DNA of 64,000 bases from Seison nebaliae (lineage: Eukaryota > Rotifera > Pararotatoria > Seisonacea > Seisonidae): the NCBI GenBank assembly GCA_023231475.1, contig JALJEE010001120.1, positions 1-64,000 of the forward strand. Reading direction: 5' to 3'. Below, in pieces: positions 1-14,719 of the stretch. Within the stretch, counting starts at the first letter, position 1. The number at the start of each line of letters is the position of its first letter. The notes below the pieces were generated by a model. It saw only the letters and a list, made by a program, of their open reading frames with translations, did no database searches and had not been told where the DNA came from. The position numbers and the translations under genes were made by a program.

Positions 1-2022
1 TTGCATCGATGAAAAAGTTATCTGTGTCCAATTTTGTAAATTGAGTAATTCGTTCGATGATAAATGGATATCGATCCGTCAACCAATAAAAGAATTTTGG
101 CACTCCCATTTACAATACAATTCAATACGGATGCAACTGAGTTCTTCGTATAATTTATAATTATTAGTTATTATTAAATCTATCTAAAAAAATATAAAGA
201 GTCCAGTTTTAAAATTACTTCCCAGTTATAAAGGAAAAAATGAGACTAGTGCACGACTGATCATAACACGAGAATATGTTAAAAGGAAAAGAAAAGTAAA
301 AAAACTCGATACCGATAAAAAAAACTCTAATTATACAATCTCTCGAGTGAATTTAAATAGTCATCTATAATATGAATATGTTTGAATGCTATGAAGTGAA
401 TTGGTTACACTCATCAGTAACACAACAATCTTTTTACAAACAATAGATTGAATGTTTGAAATAATTCTTGCTCACCAGTTCCAAATGCAATTCTGCAACT
501 TATTCTCTAGTTTCTCATAATCAATTGCCCAATCTCAATCATTTCTAATATTACGCCCAAACAATTTGAAACTTTTAATTAAATTCTAAATGTAAAAATA
601 CGATGCAAAGAATCTGTACAATGTGATGTACAATTTGAAACAAATATAAATTAAATCACGTGGAAAATATTGTACACAAAAAAGAACATTAACAAAAAGA
701 CAAAATAAACAGAAACGAAGAAAATATAATCATTTCTGTTCAATGTTTCCTAATTGCAATTGTGAAAAATATAAAAAGACAGAAAAATTTAAAAAGTTGC
801 ATTTACGAATATATTCATAATTGTACTATCGATGGTATTAAGCTTCGTTTTTCATTATTTCCAAATTACTTTTTATTGTTAATGTATCTCTATTGACAAT
901 TCCTCTTACCTATAACCAAGGTATATATTATATAGTATATAATATACACCATTTCATAAGTTTCTTAGCTTGTTCATGTTCTCAAAAACAACCATGATAT
1001 TCATACGCTACGAAGATAATAAGACTTGTTCTCTTACAAATTTTTTAGTGACTTCCCTTCTTTTCCTCACTTGAAATCGGTGCTGTGTGAGGTGATCTGT
1101 AGTAGTAACATTCTCATTAGCCGACATGATGTGAGTAAAACTACCTCTCACACCATATGTAGGTGATTATCGTTAACGACTTCGGTCGCAATATAAATAG
1201 AGAACTCATTCTCTACCAGATTATGCTTTTCTGTATTATGCTTTTTCTATATTCGCAGTTACACTATTGATAAACCTTCTTCGTTCAATCACTGGTTTGG
1301 TGTACTTTCATATATTGGTCATTAATGAGAATTTACATTAGTAAAAATTTATCATGGTAGTTACAAATGTTGAAATGAGATCTACTTATTAAAATATGTT
1401 GCATGATAAAAGTTTTTCAAAATGGAAAAATGAACAATTTTAACATGTATCTGATTACATATTAAGTAATTATATTAAGTTTCAATGAAAGTTTTAAAAA
1501 GTTTTGTTAAGAGAAGATTGTTTGTTTATGAAAGAAAAATTTTTTATTTGCTCTCTCACAATTCTCTTGTCAGTTGTTTTGTGGGTGATATGATGATATG
1601 AATTGAATGCAACCAAAGAAGAATCGTTTGATCCATTAACAGTTTAATTAATACGTAGAAATTTAGGAGAATAATAAAAATGAATTAATATTAATAGAAA
1701 TTAATATTAAAAACAATTTTTATTCAGTATGAAAAAGAGAAAGTGATTGAAATAAAAGAAATGAAGTTTTGGATGAAAAGAAGGAAAAAATTCATTTATA
1801 ATTTGCAGGAATTATTGTATGGAAATAAATTGATATACATAAATATATTTCTTATACGATAATTGAAGTTGAATAATAAATAAAATTAAAAGAATAATAA
1901 AATGAATGTGTTTGACTGCGCTATATATTTTATGTGTGGATGAGGATGATGTTTTTATTAAACTATTCTACTTTTGCAATTGTTTCCTTCAACCCATTAC
2001 CAATCCAACTCTTAGTTCGATG
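1..2022. other. Intergenic DNA, no gene recognised
   Basis: AT-rich sequence between the left edge and the 3' end of the SLC4A11-like gene. No open frame here resembles a protein. A TATA-like run (tataaata) lies near 1193, downstream of an imperfect inverted repeat around 1088-1165 (arms resembling GTGTGAGGT and ACCTCTCACAC). No gene start that would fit such a promoter was found to the right, so I make no functional call. Confidence 0.6.
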
Positions 2023-5000
2023 CTAGAGATGTGGATCGAGAGCTTTCAAATATTTCTCATCTATCAACCTGGGCAACAATTTGAACCTACGACAAATGAA
2101 GAAGAAGTGAGTAAATGTCTCTTTAAACCTGAACGGTATCATCAAAGCAACAACAACAGGAAATGATATTTTTAGATATGGCCACGGAAATAAGCCGACG
2201 AACGACAGAACGGACAGTTGTATCAATTGTAAGAATGTGAAGAGATGCATCTTCCGTTGTGGTACTCGTCTGATGTAGTGATTGGGTGGATATGCTGACT
2301 ATTAAATAATGGAGATATTTGAATTTTTCAAATGAAAAAATGAAACTTGTTCCATAAAAATGAGAATTGTTCGATCGAAAATTTGACTTCCATCCATTCC
2401 CGTAATGGCGAGATAGAAGAAGATTCCGTCGAGCACCGCCACTGGTATCTTTATCAACGGTTTCGGCAACATGAGTAATGAGAGACCGATGAGTATATGA
2501 CTCAATAAGCCCGTCAATCTCGTCTCACGTACATATACGATACTGAAGATAGATAATATGAGAATTAACCACTTGTTCAATGAGAATAATAACACAGAAG
2601 ACACATGTCCTTGATCTACCTTCTCTTCTGTATCAGCCAATGCTTTCACATGTAGTACGGAATGAGGCGAAGCACCGTGCAACCATGTTAATCCGAATAC
2701 TGATAGAAAGGCATTAATTATAGCCACTACCAAAATATCCACATGATAGGCCGGTCCTTTCTTCAATCTGTTCAATTAACAATTTAATAAAATTATTTTT
2801 CAAATTTTTTTTTAATTTAATTTTTTTCCAATTAAATTTGTTTTAAAATTTAATTTTCTCTAACCGATTCACCGAACTATTTACCGAGGCGTTCGTAATC
2901 GTTTGATCCAGAAAACATAAGAGAGCTAGAAAGAAACCGAGTAAAGCGGAGCCCAACACCGCCCACGTGTCCAGCAGAAGTAGAGGAGCGAAAGCGAACA
3001 TTTCACTTTCCGTCTCTTTGTGCATAAACGGTTTCACTTCGATGAATGTTCAATACATTTCGATTAGGGAATGAAGAGCAAACATTTTATCGCTTTGAAC
3101 ATGTCTGATCCGAAATACGACATAATCAGTACGGATATTGGTAAGCCGAAATCGGTAAGTAATTCTCGTTTTCTTGCATTGAGGAAAGGTCTATAAAAAA
3201 CGGAAACGAATTAATAAAATGAGATTAATAATTAAATTTAACGTTTTCTTGAAGTTATAGAGGAAGATGGCGAACCACGTCGTTCCGAAAGTAAGAATGA
3301 GATATAATAGACTATTCTCTCGATAACATGGTGCACCTGATAATTGATATGATCGATTGAGAATGAAGCAAAGTGAAACTTTCAATAATTGGCGGTTCAC
3401 TACTTTTCCGTTCGAGACTCTCCTCGATGAGGATGTCTTGTGTTGCACAAGTAGTTGAGAAGTAATTTTGTTTGAAATCTACGAAAGTTGTGATGAATTT
3501 TAAATAAATAATAATAATAAAAAAATTAGAAAATTTAAATGCGATGAAAATGAAACTGGTATGAATGTGACGAATGGCGTCCACCACAAATGCGATACAG
3601 ACGAACGCCGTGAAAATTTCTTCAAGAGATCTCGTCGTTTTTTTGATGACAGCGTTCGAAATGTTGGAAACGGCGAAAATGATGAGGAAGAACGAACTCC
3701 ATAAGCCGACCATCGCGTACATTGCAAAGAAGTTTATGTGATAATCTTTGCAAATAACCGTCACGACTTTGATAATTAAAATTTATTAATGGAAATTTAG
3801 TGAGGGTAATTTTAAAGAATTGACGGAAACTTTTTATGAAAATTGATAAGGGCAATGTCGTCATGATAATCATGAGTGGTTGTCCACCGAACAATGAGAA
3901 GGTCAGACCACCAATACATTGCGCTAATATGGTTTTCCTCACACCAATTTTACCGCCTGTATTCGTATCATTCAGTACTCCAAAGGCAATGGATGGAAGT
4001 AAACATGCAAAAAAGAGAAATAGGACGGTCGATGATACTTTTCTAAGGACTCGATGACCAAATAACCCTAAATTTTTAATATGTTTAGAAAAAAATTTGA
4101 AAATTAATAAAACGAAAACCATCTAAATAATCCGATTGATAGAGTTTGGTTCTTCGATGAAAATCATCACGAACACCTTCACCAATTGTACGAAAGAATT
4201 CGAATCGGAGAACCAACTTTTTTCTTTTACGTTGGCACCATTTGAAGAATGTATTTGATGGCTGAAAGGCCAATTAATGATGGAAATGAGCAGGAACGTT
4301 AAAAAGTTAAACTTCGACAACTTCCGCTGTTTTCTCAACATCTTTCGACGACGTATTCAGTTCATTCAGATGTGACAGATTGATTTGGGAATGTTGATCA
4401 ACAAATTCTTCGTGTTTTTGCTGAGATTGCAAGTCGCCAAGACGATCAGCATTTTGCTAAAATAAATAAAGTTTTTGACCGGCTAAAAGTGACGGGAATG
4501 GGAAACCCCAATAATGACAGCGAATTCATGCGCGTTCACCGCTTGTAATAATTTGTTACGAATTTCCATATCGGAGAAAATAGTGGCGAATGTTCGTGCT
4601 GTTTCTAAAGAATTTTTCGTTTCTTTCTTTCAAATTCAAGAAATTTTTTCGAAAATAATTTTTCAGTATTTTCTGAAGGAGAAGAATTTTGTGGAAGAAA
4701 TTAACTTCTTTCACCGGTGTCAGTACGAGAATAATGAAAACAACATCTTGGCACGTCTTCCCAAGATTCACAGGTTTCTTCATTCGAGCAATAGCTACGT
4801 AACGTTTCTGAATTGATTTCGCTTCACTCATAATACAAATCCATGAATGATCGTACGACCATCCATTCTCACTGTGTGTAACACCTTGGACCCATCTCTT
4901 CATCATATGTACTAGAATGACGGTTTTTTTATGGTTTCTATTAAAACACTATATTGGAGACTAACCATCGTGTTCGACGAAAAACGCGTTACGCACTTCG

Positions 5001-6094
5001 GTCAAATCGAAAGTGTCGTCTCGTTCTCGAGCCATTTGATAAATTCGGTCAACTAGCACGCCAATTAACCGATCTAATGTATGATCTGGTACGTTCAACA
5101 TAACGACGGCAGTTGAGAGGAATGCTCGAACATCTAATCCGCCACGAATCTCCGCATGGAAATCTTTCATGGGAACATGCTGGAAAAATTTGAAAATAGT
5201 TTTAAAAATTTGAAAAAATAAATGGAAATAAACCTCGAAACGTCCATGAACTAAAGTGATTGCGGTTCCTTTGGATGATTGGAGATGCCATTCGCCGTCA
5301 TCGAATGTCCATTTGCAGGCGGTCGTTTTTGACGGATTAACGCTTTTGGATATTGGTGTGGCATTCGAATTGGTATTGGACATGATACTGAGAGATCGTT
5401 TGGATGAAGTTAATTTGGAACGAAAAATTGATGATCGTCTTGCATTGGACCATCGTTTGAAACTGCCAGTTCGACTGGAATGTTGTGAATATTGATTATT
5501 TGAATTGTGATTCATATTTCCGTGTTGGTTGTTAATACATTGCTGACTGTGACCAGATACAGGAACTAACATACTAGCGAAACTACCACTCATTCCTGTA
5601 TCTCGATCTTCATCCGTTACGATGACTTGATGTTCCGATTCTCCGATGAGATCGAATGAATTGAAATAATGGTTCGATGATTTACTCTCATGAATACTGT
5701 AAACGGAATCATTCTTTCGTTTCTTCGGCGAATGATTCTGAGACGATGAAGTTATCAGATTTGAAATGCCAATTAATTCACTGATTCGATCCTGTTTCTT
5801 TTCGTCTCGAACGACTGGAGATTCGGATGTCACGTTTTTCATCACTCCACGTCGACTGCGTTTCTTGCGGGGAGATGATTTTGGAAGATTGAGCGGATTC
5901 AATGTAATCGCTTTCGTTTTCCCGTCCTGATCGCCGCTACTGACCGTCGTGGATGGTGAGAGTATTCGATGTTCATCCGTTTTCGATAAGGATTTGGAGG
6001 AATTACTATTGGGCAATGAATAGGATATCTGTTCGTCGTTGTATGGAGGATCATTGTTCTCATTCGACAGTAGATGTTTCCTTTCTTCGGTCAT
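2023..6094 (-). CDS. SLC4A11: SLC4A11-like (BTR1) solute carrier, 16 exons
   Basis: Predicted 1069-residue membrane transporter of the SLC4 family, closest to the SLC4A11/BTR1 branch (linked to borate, water/ammonia and H+/OH- movement in vertebrates). Exons, in minus order: 6094-5234, 5179-4966, 4911-4706, 4626-4507, 4456-4313, 4261-4120, 4067-3831, 3766-3557, 3478-3380, 3336-3243, 3190-3084, 3036-2865, 2767-2594, 2542-2347, 2298-2129, 2086-2023. All phases join. Family signatures seen: SWICIMSEAKSIQKR and TARTFATIFSD in the cytoplasmic domain, ACLLPSIAFGVLND at the first membrane segment, GGQPLMI, KGPAYHVD, ETRLTGLL, YIRRVPQRK, and a C-terminal LIDEKYLKALDP. The first 270 or so residues are Ser/Asn-rich low complexity, longer than in vertebrates. 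ATG at 6094 is chosen because the longer open frame starts at a TTG. All 15 donors are GTT. Introns of 54, 78, 51 and 42 nt (starting at exons 1, 8, 13 and 15) are multiples of three without stops. Family assignment is firm; substrate is not known. Confidence 0.93.
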
Positions 6095-9000
6095 AATTGT
6101 TACCTCTTCACGTAGATTCCTCGACAACGAGGAAGCATAGACTGTTTAGGAAACTGCAATAATTTACCATCTATTCTTGAGAAATAACACGAGATATATT
6201 GGAGAAATGGAAAGATGAGAGGAAAGGATACATTGGAAAAAGTAATAGTTATTATCGTATTAAACGAGAGATGGACGACGAATGTGAAGAAATTAAAGAA
6301 ATTCATTTGAGTGAATTACTTCACTCACTCCACAAATGGCATTTCTCGAAAAATTCATTTCATTTCCTCACTTACATACAGTGCAACATAAATGCACCAT
6401 TTCTGCATGTGATGTGCTAATGCATGATCTGTGTACATATGTTTTGCATGAATCCTTTGAAAGGAAAGGAAAACTTTGCCAGTTCTCACTACGGTCGAGA
6501 TGTGAATTGGATTAAATAATTATGGAATTCTTGAAGGAGAAATGAAGATGGAGAAATGAATGAATGTGAATCCGTGTTGATATGTTTAAGGAGAAATTAT
6601 TCGACTTTCATTCTCTTCTAAGCGGAAGATGAAATGACGAAATATTAATTGAAGAAACCCGAATATAGAAGGAACTTGTATAAATGAGAGGAGGAATATA
6701 ATGGCAGTGTTAAAAGAAGAAAAGGAAAGTTTCAATGGTAAATCGTTTCATGCGAGAACAATCTACAATTTATCAAGTACGAGAATGCGATGGAAAGTAG
6801 TTAGGGAGAAAATGGATTTATTGAATCTCTCCCCATGCATAAAGATGACTCGATAACTTTCCAAACGGATAAATTGTTGAATGATGTGACCTTCAAATAT
6901 TGAAATGAATTGAAAAGTGGAGTGGGAGGAATTTCAGTGGAACTTAATGTTTCCGCCAACAAATCTGCACTGCCCCCTCCGAAATGAGCGCAGCGTGTAA
7001 AAAGAAGGAGAGAACGAGAGAGAGAAAAGAGTTTTGTGAAAAAAGTTTAAATGAAACTTTTAGGATTTGGACACTCTCCTTCAACCAATCAATCCACCAG
7101 TAATACAAAGAAAAATTTTATTGAACTTTATAACTCCCTCGTAATTTTTAAAGAAATTATTTAGGAGAGAGTATCGAACAAGAAATATTGAAGGAATAAG
7201 AAATTTTTTAAACATAAAAAAATTCTCATATTTTCTTTATATGGTACGGAGTTAGTTGTGGAACATTTATTTATTATTGAAATTTGACTGAAGGTATTTC
7301 TGTCCGTAAAAAACAGAAGAATTTGTATATTATTATGCATCAGTACATGAACATTCAGTTAGTAGTTTAAGTATTAGGGAATAGTTTTTTTTAGTCCTAA
7401 TCGACCACATTTGGCAGTAGTGTCTCAGACGGAATTTACGATGATTTTTGATGGAGAAATGAGTGAAATATAATTGAATTAATATGTAGTAGATTTGTGC
7501 GTGAATAGGCTGAAGAGTAGATATTCAGGCAAATTACCTCACTTGTATGATTTGGGTGAAGAGAAATGATTTTATTTAGAGGAAAATGAATTTGATTTAC
7601 TTTCAATAATTATCACCTTCTCCAATTACTAATTATGGCAGAGATTGATTCATTCGTCGTTTAAACTGAATGAAATTCGAACTGGAATTTCTGCACCAGA
7701 ATTACGACTGTTTCATCGAACTACTTTTATTAAAAATATTATTTCTAGTCGTCTACTGGAACGACGGAAAGGAAATCGAAGATCTTATCTAACAATCCCC
7801 ATAATTTCGTTATTATTACGATCATTACCGTTACTATTCTTAACATTCTTCTCAAAACAATTCGAGAATGACAGTAATAATGATAATAATGTAAAACTTT
7901 CATCATGGGCATATGTTACGTCATTAATTTATACATAGATAACAGGAAGACATGATATAAAAGAGAAAAAGAAAAGTAAGAAGAAATGATTTGGATAGTG
8001 AGAGCAGGAAAGATCATTCATTTGTCGTACCGAGTTTTGCATGTCGGAAGTGGTAACATATCAATCATTCGACGAATTATACGTCAGAACAATTGAATAG
8101 TTGATTTGATTGCCAATGAAGATGGATTGGTGAATAAAGTAGAATAATGCCAATGTAAGTAGCATTCAAACTAACGACAACAACAGCAACAACAACAACA
8201 ACATTAATCTTTGATAACAATAATAAAATTACACAATAAATTCTCATGTAATGAACTGAGATGGAAAACGAATGAATGAATTGAATGGAAATACGAGTTA
8301 TACGACAAACAAAATTTTTATGTATTTCTTCTACTTACACATTCTTTTTCTTTTGGATAATTCATCATTAGGAAAAAATTATTTCGGACAACTCGTCACC
8401 GGAAAAAAATTATTTCACACAGTGTCCAAATAAACTTTTGATCGATTTGAATAAATTTGGAATGAAATTGAATTTTGAATTGTCGTTGTTGAAGTGGATT
8501 TTCCACAACAATTATCAGTTGTTCGAATGACGAAATTAAGAGGAAATTTGAAGGGAACTGAAGATGAAATTATCGGGTGAAGAAATCACTGTGTATGGAA
8601 AAGATGAATGTGCAAACTTCTTGCACCATTGTATGGTGATGGCACAATCGTTAAGGAACGTTGGCCAAAGAAGCGAATAAGTGACTCGTACTGAACCTGT
8701 CTCTCGACCAACTTCCGCAATAACTCTTCCTCGCAACCGTCAATTATAGGAAGATTAATTTTCCAATATTATACCATTTCTGCAAAAAATTTACAAGCGA
8801 CCTTTCCCACCATCAATAATATTCCAGGAAGTTATATTCCAGTTCAATAATAAGTTTTATTAAATAATCAGTTGAAAGTGATGAAAAACATTTCAAATTT
8901 GTCGAGAACTGCGTGAAATATTCTCCGACAATTTCAAGAGGAAATTTTCGAAAGTAGTGAATCATCTCGGAATGAAAATAAAAAAGGATTTCAACTTACT

Positions 9001-11304
9001 CTTCTTTTAGAAAGAGATGCATTTCAATTGATAACATTTGCATTCTATTACTTCTGACTATTCATTATATTCTCTTTCATCAAGGTCCAATCACGTAGAC
9101 GTTGTACATTCTTCATCAATTTCTATAAGTTATAAATCGAACAAAAAAAAATTTGAAACTATTGAAATTAAACAAGAATTTTAAGAAAATTACAACTGCC
9201 TTAAAATTACTCAATTTTCCGAATTTGATATCGATCAAAGCGCTCAAGTGAATTACTTGAATATTTACATAATAAAATCATAGATATAACTCATCATACA
9301 GATATCTCATATAACTATATTAACTGACTGTTGTCTTTAGAAGAGAATTTTAACAACAATAATATGTAATAATACTAACCATTTAATTTGCAGAAATCCT
9401 TTTAATTTTGTAATTTTTCAAATTTATCAAAAAGAAGAAGATAACATTCTTTGAGCACGATATCAGCATAAGCTTCATCCAATTTTGTCTTGTAAGAAAT
9501 TTCAACTTTTTTAGATAACTATTCACTGTGGAAGATCGACACCGCCAAACCATAAAAAGGCACAATAATAAACTTTACAAATATTTTAGGTCTCAAATTA
9601 GAAAAGTAAAATTTGCATCGATTTTAAAAGAAAGAAAAAATCTCGATAATTTAAATCTAATTATGTTCTCTAAAATGGAATGATCAGATATCCAAAACGA
9701 ACATCACTTTAAGAATTGTTCTTATGATTATTCCATAATTTCTTCAATGACTCTCCCAAATATTTACGGAACCAGAATACATATTTGTTGGACTTATTTA
9801 TTAATGTAAATAATCCAAATTTTTTGGAATCAACTTCAATTACACAAGATGAATTTATGGTAAATTTATGATTCGTTAATTCCTGAAATAATAGGAATCA
9901 ATAAATGATCTCATAAATGATAAATGATTTATGAAAAAATGAAAGAAAAAAATTGAAAATTTTAAAAAAAATTTTCCGGAGTAAAAGTTTGGCGAGCGAT
10001 GAATTTAGATTTTATCGATGACACTAAAAATGAAGTTCGGTGAGTATAACAAATAATTGAACTTTGTTGAAGTTGATTAATGATGTTGGGATTTTTAGGA
10101 GAAAACTTGGTGGAAATCATCTTTCAGGTTTTAGAGAGACCATAATATTTAAATAACATTATTTTATTATCTCTAGGGAAGGAAGTCTTATGTCTTATGA
10201 GTAGAATTCTATTTCTCTTTTCCTTTTGATAATTGACTTGAATTGACATATATTAGACAGCGTTTTTACCATCATTGGAGAAATGGGATAACGATGATCA
10301 ATATTGATGGAATCGATTGAAAAGACGATTATAGTATTTTAAGTTCGTGATAGAATTTTGGGAAAGGAAGTGGGAATGAAATTCTATCTTTCTGTGATAC
10401 AGAAATGTGACATGGTCTTTGAAAGAATTTCTTTATATTTCAATTGATTTTCTATGTAACAAAATCGAGCACTCTCTTTCAATTCATCATCAAATAAATT
10501 GTTTTTCTATTATTTACTTCATTTTTTTTCCTCCTAAAACTGATGATTTAGAAGATGCTTTAAAAAATAAAGAAATTTACTCTATTTGAACGACTGTATA
10601 TAGTTTAGTTGATGTTTATTGATGGATGGTCGAAAACGGCACAATTGACTTTATTATATGTTTTTCCTGTAATTAGTTCTTTAAAAACTGATTAACTAAT
10701 TGGATTATTGTTGGATGAGATAAATCTTAATTTTCATCTACAATCAATTGGAACTCATTTCAAATTCTCGAAGAATTCTCTCGGTTTTCGACGAAAAGGG
10801 GAAAATTTGAAACAAAATTCAAAAATTTTAAATTGGTTTAAGTTAAAGGAGTTGCGATAGAATAAAGATGAGAAAACGAATTTATGAAAACATTATTTGG
10901 AGATTATGATTTTGAAAGAGGAAAATTAGGAGAGTGAGTTTGTTGGGAGGAAGACATGCAGTGAGATGGGATCATGTGATGGAATCACATTGATAGAGAT
11001 GGATGTGTGAACATCAATGGGAATGATAGGAATGAGATGTCTCCTAAAAAGTATTTGGGAGATATAATGGTGGGGTTGGGTGGGGGGTCATGTTAAGTGG
11101 AAGCGAGAATGTGTGTTAGAATAGCGATTGAAGAGGATCGTTAATATGGCGATGGGAGAGTGGAGTAGTAAATTATGTGAATCACTTCGGAAATTGCATA
11201 ATAGGAGAATGAAATAAAATGAAACAATCGATGGAATCAATTATTCGAGTACGACATTCATCGAAATTGAATATGAACTTTCCTACTTAACAATAATCGT
11301 TTGG

Positions 11305-11350
11305 AGATAGATAGATAGATAGATAGACAGATAAATGGATAGATGGATGA
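11305..11350. repeat. GATA microsatellite
   Basis: Seven or so direct GATA units, followed by degenerate GACA, GATAAAT and GGAT units. It lies in the gene-free region. An ACAC-rich stretch follows near 11425-11460. Confidence 0.85.
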
Positions 11351-11970
11351 AAAGATAAATAAATGGAGGAATAGTTGGATGGTCGAATGGATTGGCTAAC
11401 TTTTCAGTCCGTTGTCATTCCTCCACACATACAGACATGCGCACACACATGCACACTCACGCAGAGTATTAAAAGAGCGGATACACTTAAAAACATGGAA
11501 CTATTCGTCTACGTGCGCACATAGGACCAGTGGGGAGAGAAGGGGACGTGAGAGCTGCAACTATGAATATATTAGAGTTAATCGTAAAAAATAATCTTCT
11601 AATGAATTACACAACAACTGTCAGATTAAAGGAGATGATGTTGAAGAGGAATCGACTTTACACGATTTAAAAAAGAATGGGTTGAGCGAGCAAATGAAAG
11701 GGGAGAAGAATGAAAGAAAGAAAAACAAAATGAAGAATAATTTGACGAGATAGACTTTTCTTTTTTTTTCTCGTCGAGAACGAAGAGAAAACAAGTGAAA
11801 ACGAATTGTCGATTTCCTTTGACTTCGTGCAATGGGGAAATGGTTAGCTGGAATGAAAGCTGATTACCAATGTATTCGTACGCCGTGTGTGTTGGGTGGG
11901 AGCGGGCCACATGGATTTATTATACGTACCGAGAACAACTCATAATTCCAAAGTATATGGCACTCGTAGT

Positions 11971-11996
11971 TGATGATGATGATGATGATGATGATG
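11971..11996. repeat. GAT trinucleotide microsatellite
   Basis: About eight uninterrupted TGA/GAT units. In the minus frame it would read as a His run inside short open frames that otherwise lack coding features, so I treat it as a simple repeat. Confidence 0.85.
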
Positions 11997-14702
11997 TACA
12001 TAGAAATTAAATATTTGGAAAATATTTGTTGATAAATGAATGAGAATGAATGAATAATTTGAGTGAGATAAAAATAGGAGAATTGATGAAGGAAAACGAA
12101 TAAATAAGTAAATGGGGAAACATATAAAAGTGAATTGGAACATAGATTAATAGATGGATAACCAAATGAAACATCTCCATCCACTATACACGGTAATTCG
12201 AGAGAGCAGAATGTGAAATTGAAAGAAAATGTGAAAACGAAAGAGATGTGTCGACTATCGGTCGACGATCGAAGTAAGATGAGCAATAATCCAATTAATA
12301 CTTCTTTACCATTATTGTCTAACAAATGAACTTGAATGAGATTGGATAGCAATTAAAAACCGACATTTCCATATAGATCGCTCATAATCGATATGGAATA
12401 TTGGTACATATTGTACGTCAAATTCTCTTTTCCTTTCCATTTGTCATTCGAAAATATGAAAATAAAAGAAAATACTAAACTATTTAACATTTCGCAATTG
12501 GCCGACTGAGAAAGCATCTTCTCCTCCTCCTCCTCCACCACCCCACCAATCCACATAAGTGAGATGGCAATTGAAACATTAGGAAGAGATACAATCAACG
12601 GATATTAGTAACAATGGAATCAATAATAATGACGAATGTCAACAACAAGAACAACTACATAACTAATTTCTTCTAATATCATATGTAACATCATCGTCGT
12701 GAATAGAAGGAGAGACAAAATTAAGGACGAAACTTCCATTTCTTCCAACTACTTATTATAAACTACTTGAACAGCCTTCTTATTCGCCCAAATATTGGCT
12801 CAATGTCAATGTCTCCCCAATTTTTTTCCATCCAATCATTTCTACCAGTGCCTGCTATCTAATACCTGTCGAGAATAAGAACGGAAATTATGTTGACCAA
12901 AATGACGGGGTAGAAGGCGAATTGATAGATGGGAAATTCGAGGAAACTAAATCGTGAGCCATTTCCTAGTTCTACCAGAGTATTACATGAAAAATTTATC
13001 CTAATTCACAATCAAACTCACTTATTACAGTTGAATATATTTTTTTCGCTTTTTATTCTCTCACCTTAAAATAAAAGTTGTTCTGTTAAAGTTCTGGAAA
13101 GAGGAATTAATATCTTATAAAAATTACTTTAAAACTCTAATTTTTAGATGCAGGAAATTTTAAATTTATTTTTCAAATTCATTTTTATTGAATTATCGTA
13201 AATGTATATTATATTATTATTATATCTATATTATATAAAACTTTCCATATTATCTAACTAAACATCGTTCAAGAATAATATTTTGGCATTTTATTTTCAA
13301 ATATTATTTTTGTTTGTTGTTGTTTTTGCTATTAATGTAGTGATTTAAAATGGAAAAATTGAAAAAAAAATAAGTGTAACAATAAAGTAAAATAGTGGAA
13401 TTAGAATGGAACTATGAAAATTGTCTTGATCTTGACTCTTTTCCCAGGAATAAGATGGTAATTAGTTGAAGTTGCTACCAGACTTACAAATTCATCCCAT
13501 GACGATGATGAATTCGACATTCGTTTTATAATGAAACATTTCCTTTTCCTCAAATCAGATATTTGACTTCATAATCCATTTAAATTATCGAACCGGTTGT
13601 CTGTTGTTCATGTGATTATGATAAGAATATTATTGTTAAATAATCTTCGATTGACGAAGGAGGAGAATGAGGAGAATTAATAGAGAATTCTTCTTTATAG
13701 TCATATATAAAAATATTATTAAATTAAAGGATCAATATTATATATTCTAAGAGATATCTTCATCCTTATCATCATTAGCCAGTAATTATTCTTATTATTA
13801 TTATTATGTTTTTGTGAGAATGATATGGAGAAGGGAAAGACGAACATTGTCGAAAAGAATAATTCAATCAGATATACTTTCAATCTCTCACAAATGAGCA
13901 AGCATATATGGAAAACTGAAATTTCTCTAATTAATTCATTTAGTTTTGGTAGTGGAATTAGATATCGTTCCTGATTCCATTCGCTATCAGACGAAACGAA
14001 GAGAATTCATCGAATAATGTGCAGAACGGACATATAATCCATTTCCTATTAGAATCAATTCTCATTCTCTCGTTGCACATTAAATTAATGAAATAAAATA
14101 TTCTCCGAAATTCTTATGATTCTCACACGTTACTCACCAAATTATCGACAAACACACCTTCATCTCCCTCTCCAAATGGTACCGTCGAAAAATCGCGAGG
14201 AATTATGAAGGAACAACAATAACTGATCTAATCTCTAATGATTCTTATGCACATATCATTAATTAATTATTTATGTATTTCCATTAATACCTTCGCCATT
14301 CAATACAACAAATATGTCTCCTTCCTCTCGACTATTCGACCTCAACGGCCCATAATGAATTTACGGAACTTTTCTATTCACCTGATAATCTGTTTAACAA
14401 ATCTTTCTCTTCTCTCCGCTACCAGACCGAAAATAATTCCAGAATAAATTTATCATCAATTACTTCACCTTATTCATCATCATTCACTTTCCTTAATAGG
14501 TTCTCACATCGAAGACCCGATTTGGCGTTGGACCACTAAATTCATACGAAAACGGAAATAGAAAGCTGTTATCAGTTTGTGCTGATGTCTGATATGGTAT
14601 TTCCGATTGATTTTCATACGACTCATTTTAAACCATAAAACAGATTGAGATATTCTCTATTCCTGAAGAATGGCAGAGTCGTTCTGGATTTGTGGGAGGA
14701 GA

Positions 14703-14719
14703 GTGTGTGTGTGTGTGTG
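14703..14719. repeat. GT dinucleotide microsatellite
   Basis: Eight GT units in gene-free DNA. Confidence 0.8.

Noticed and set aside
1088-1165. Imperfect inverted repeat followed by tataaata, considered as promoter or transposon end
   Set aside because: Arms are short and mismatched, and no gene or element boundary fits.
6125-6127. Start of the SLC4A11-like protein at 6127
   Set aside because: The codon is TTG; the first ATG in frame is at 6094.
7645-7938. 97-codon plus-strand ORF in the gene-free block
   Set aside because: Composition is that of random AT-rich DNA, with no ATG at its start, no homology and no splice partners recognised.
11864-12352. 162-codon minus-strand ORF
   Set aside because: Dominated by Phe, Ser, Ile and a poly-Ile/His run from the GAT microsatellite; no protein family features.
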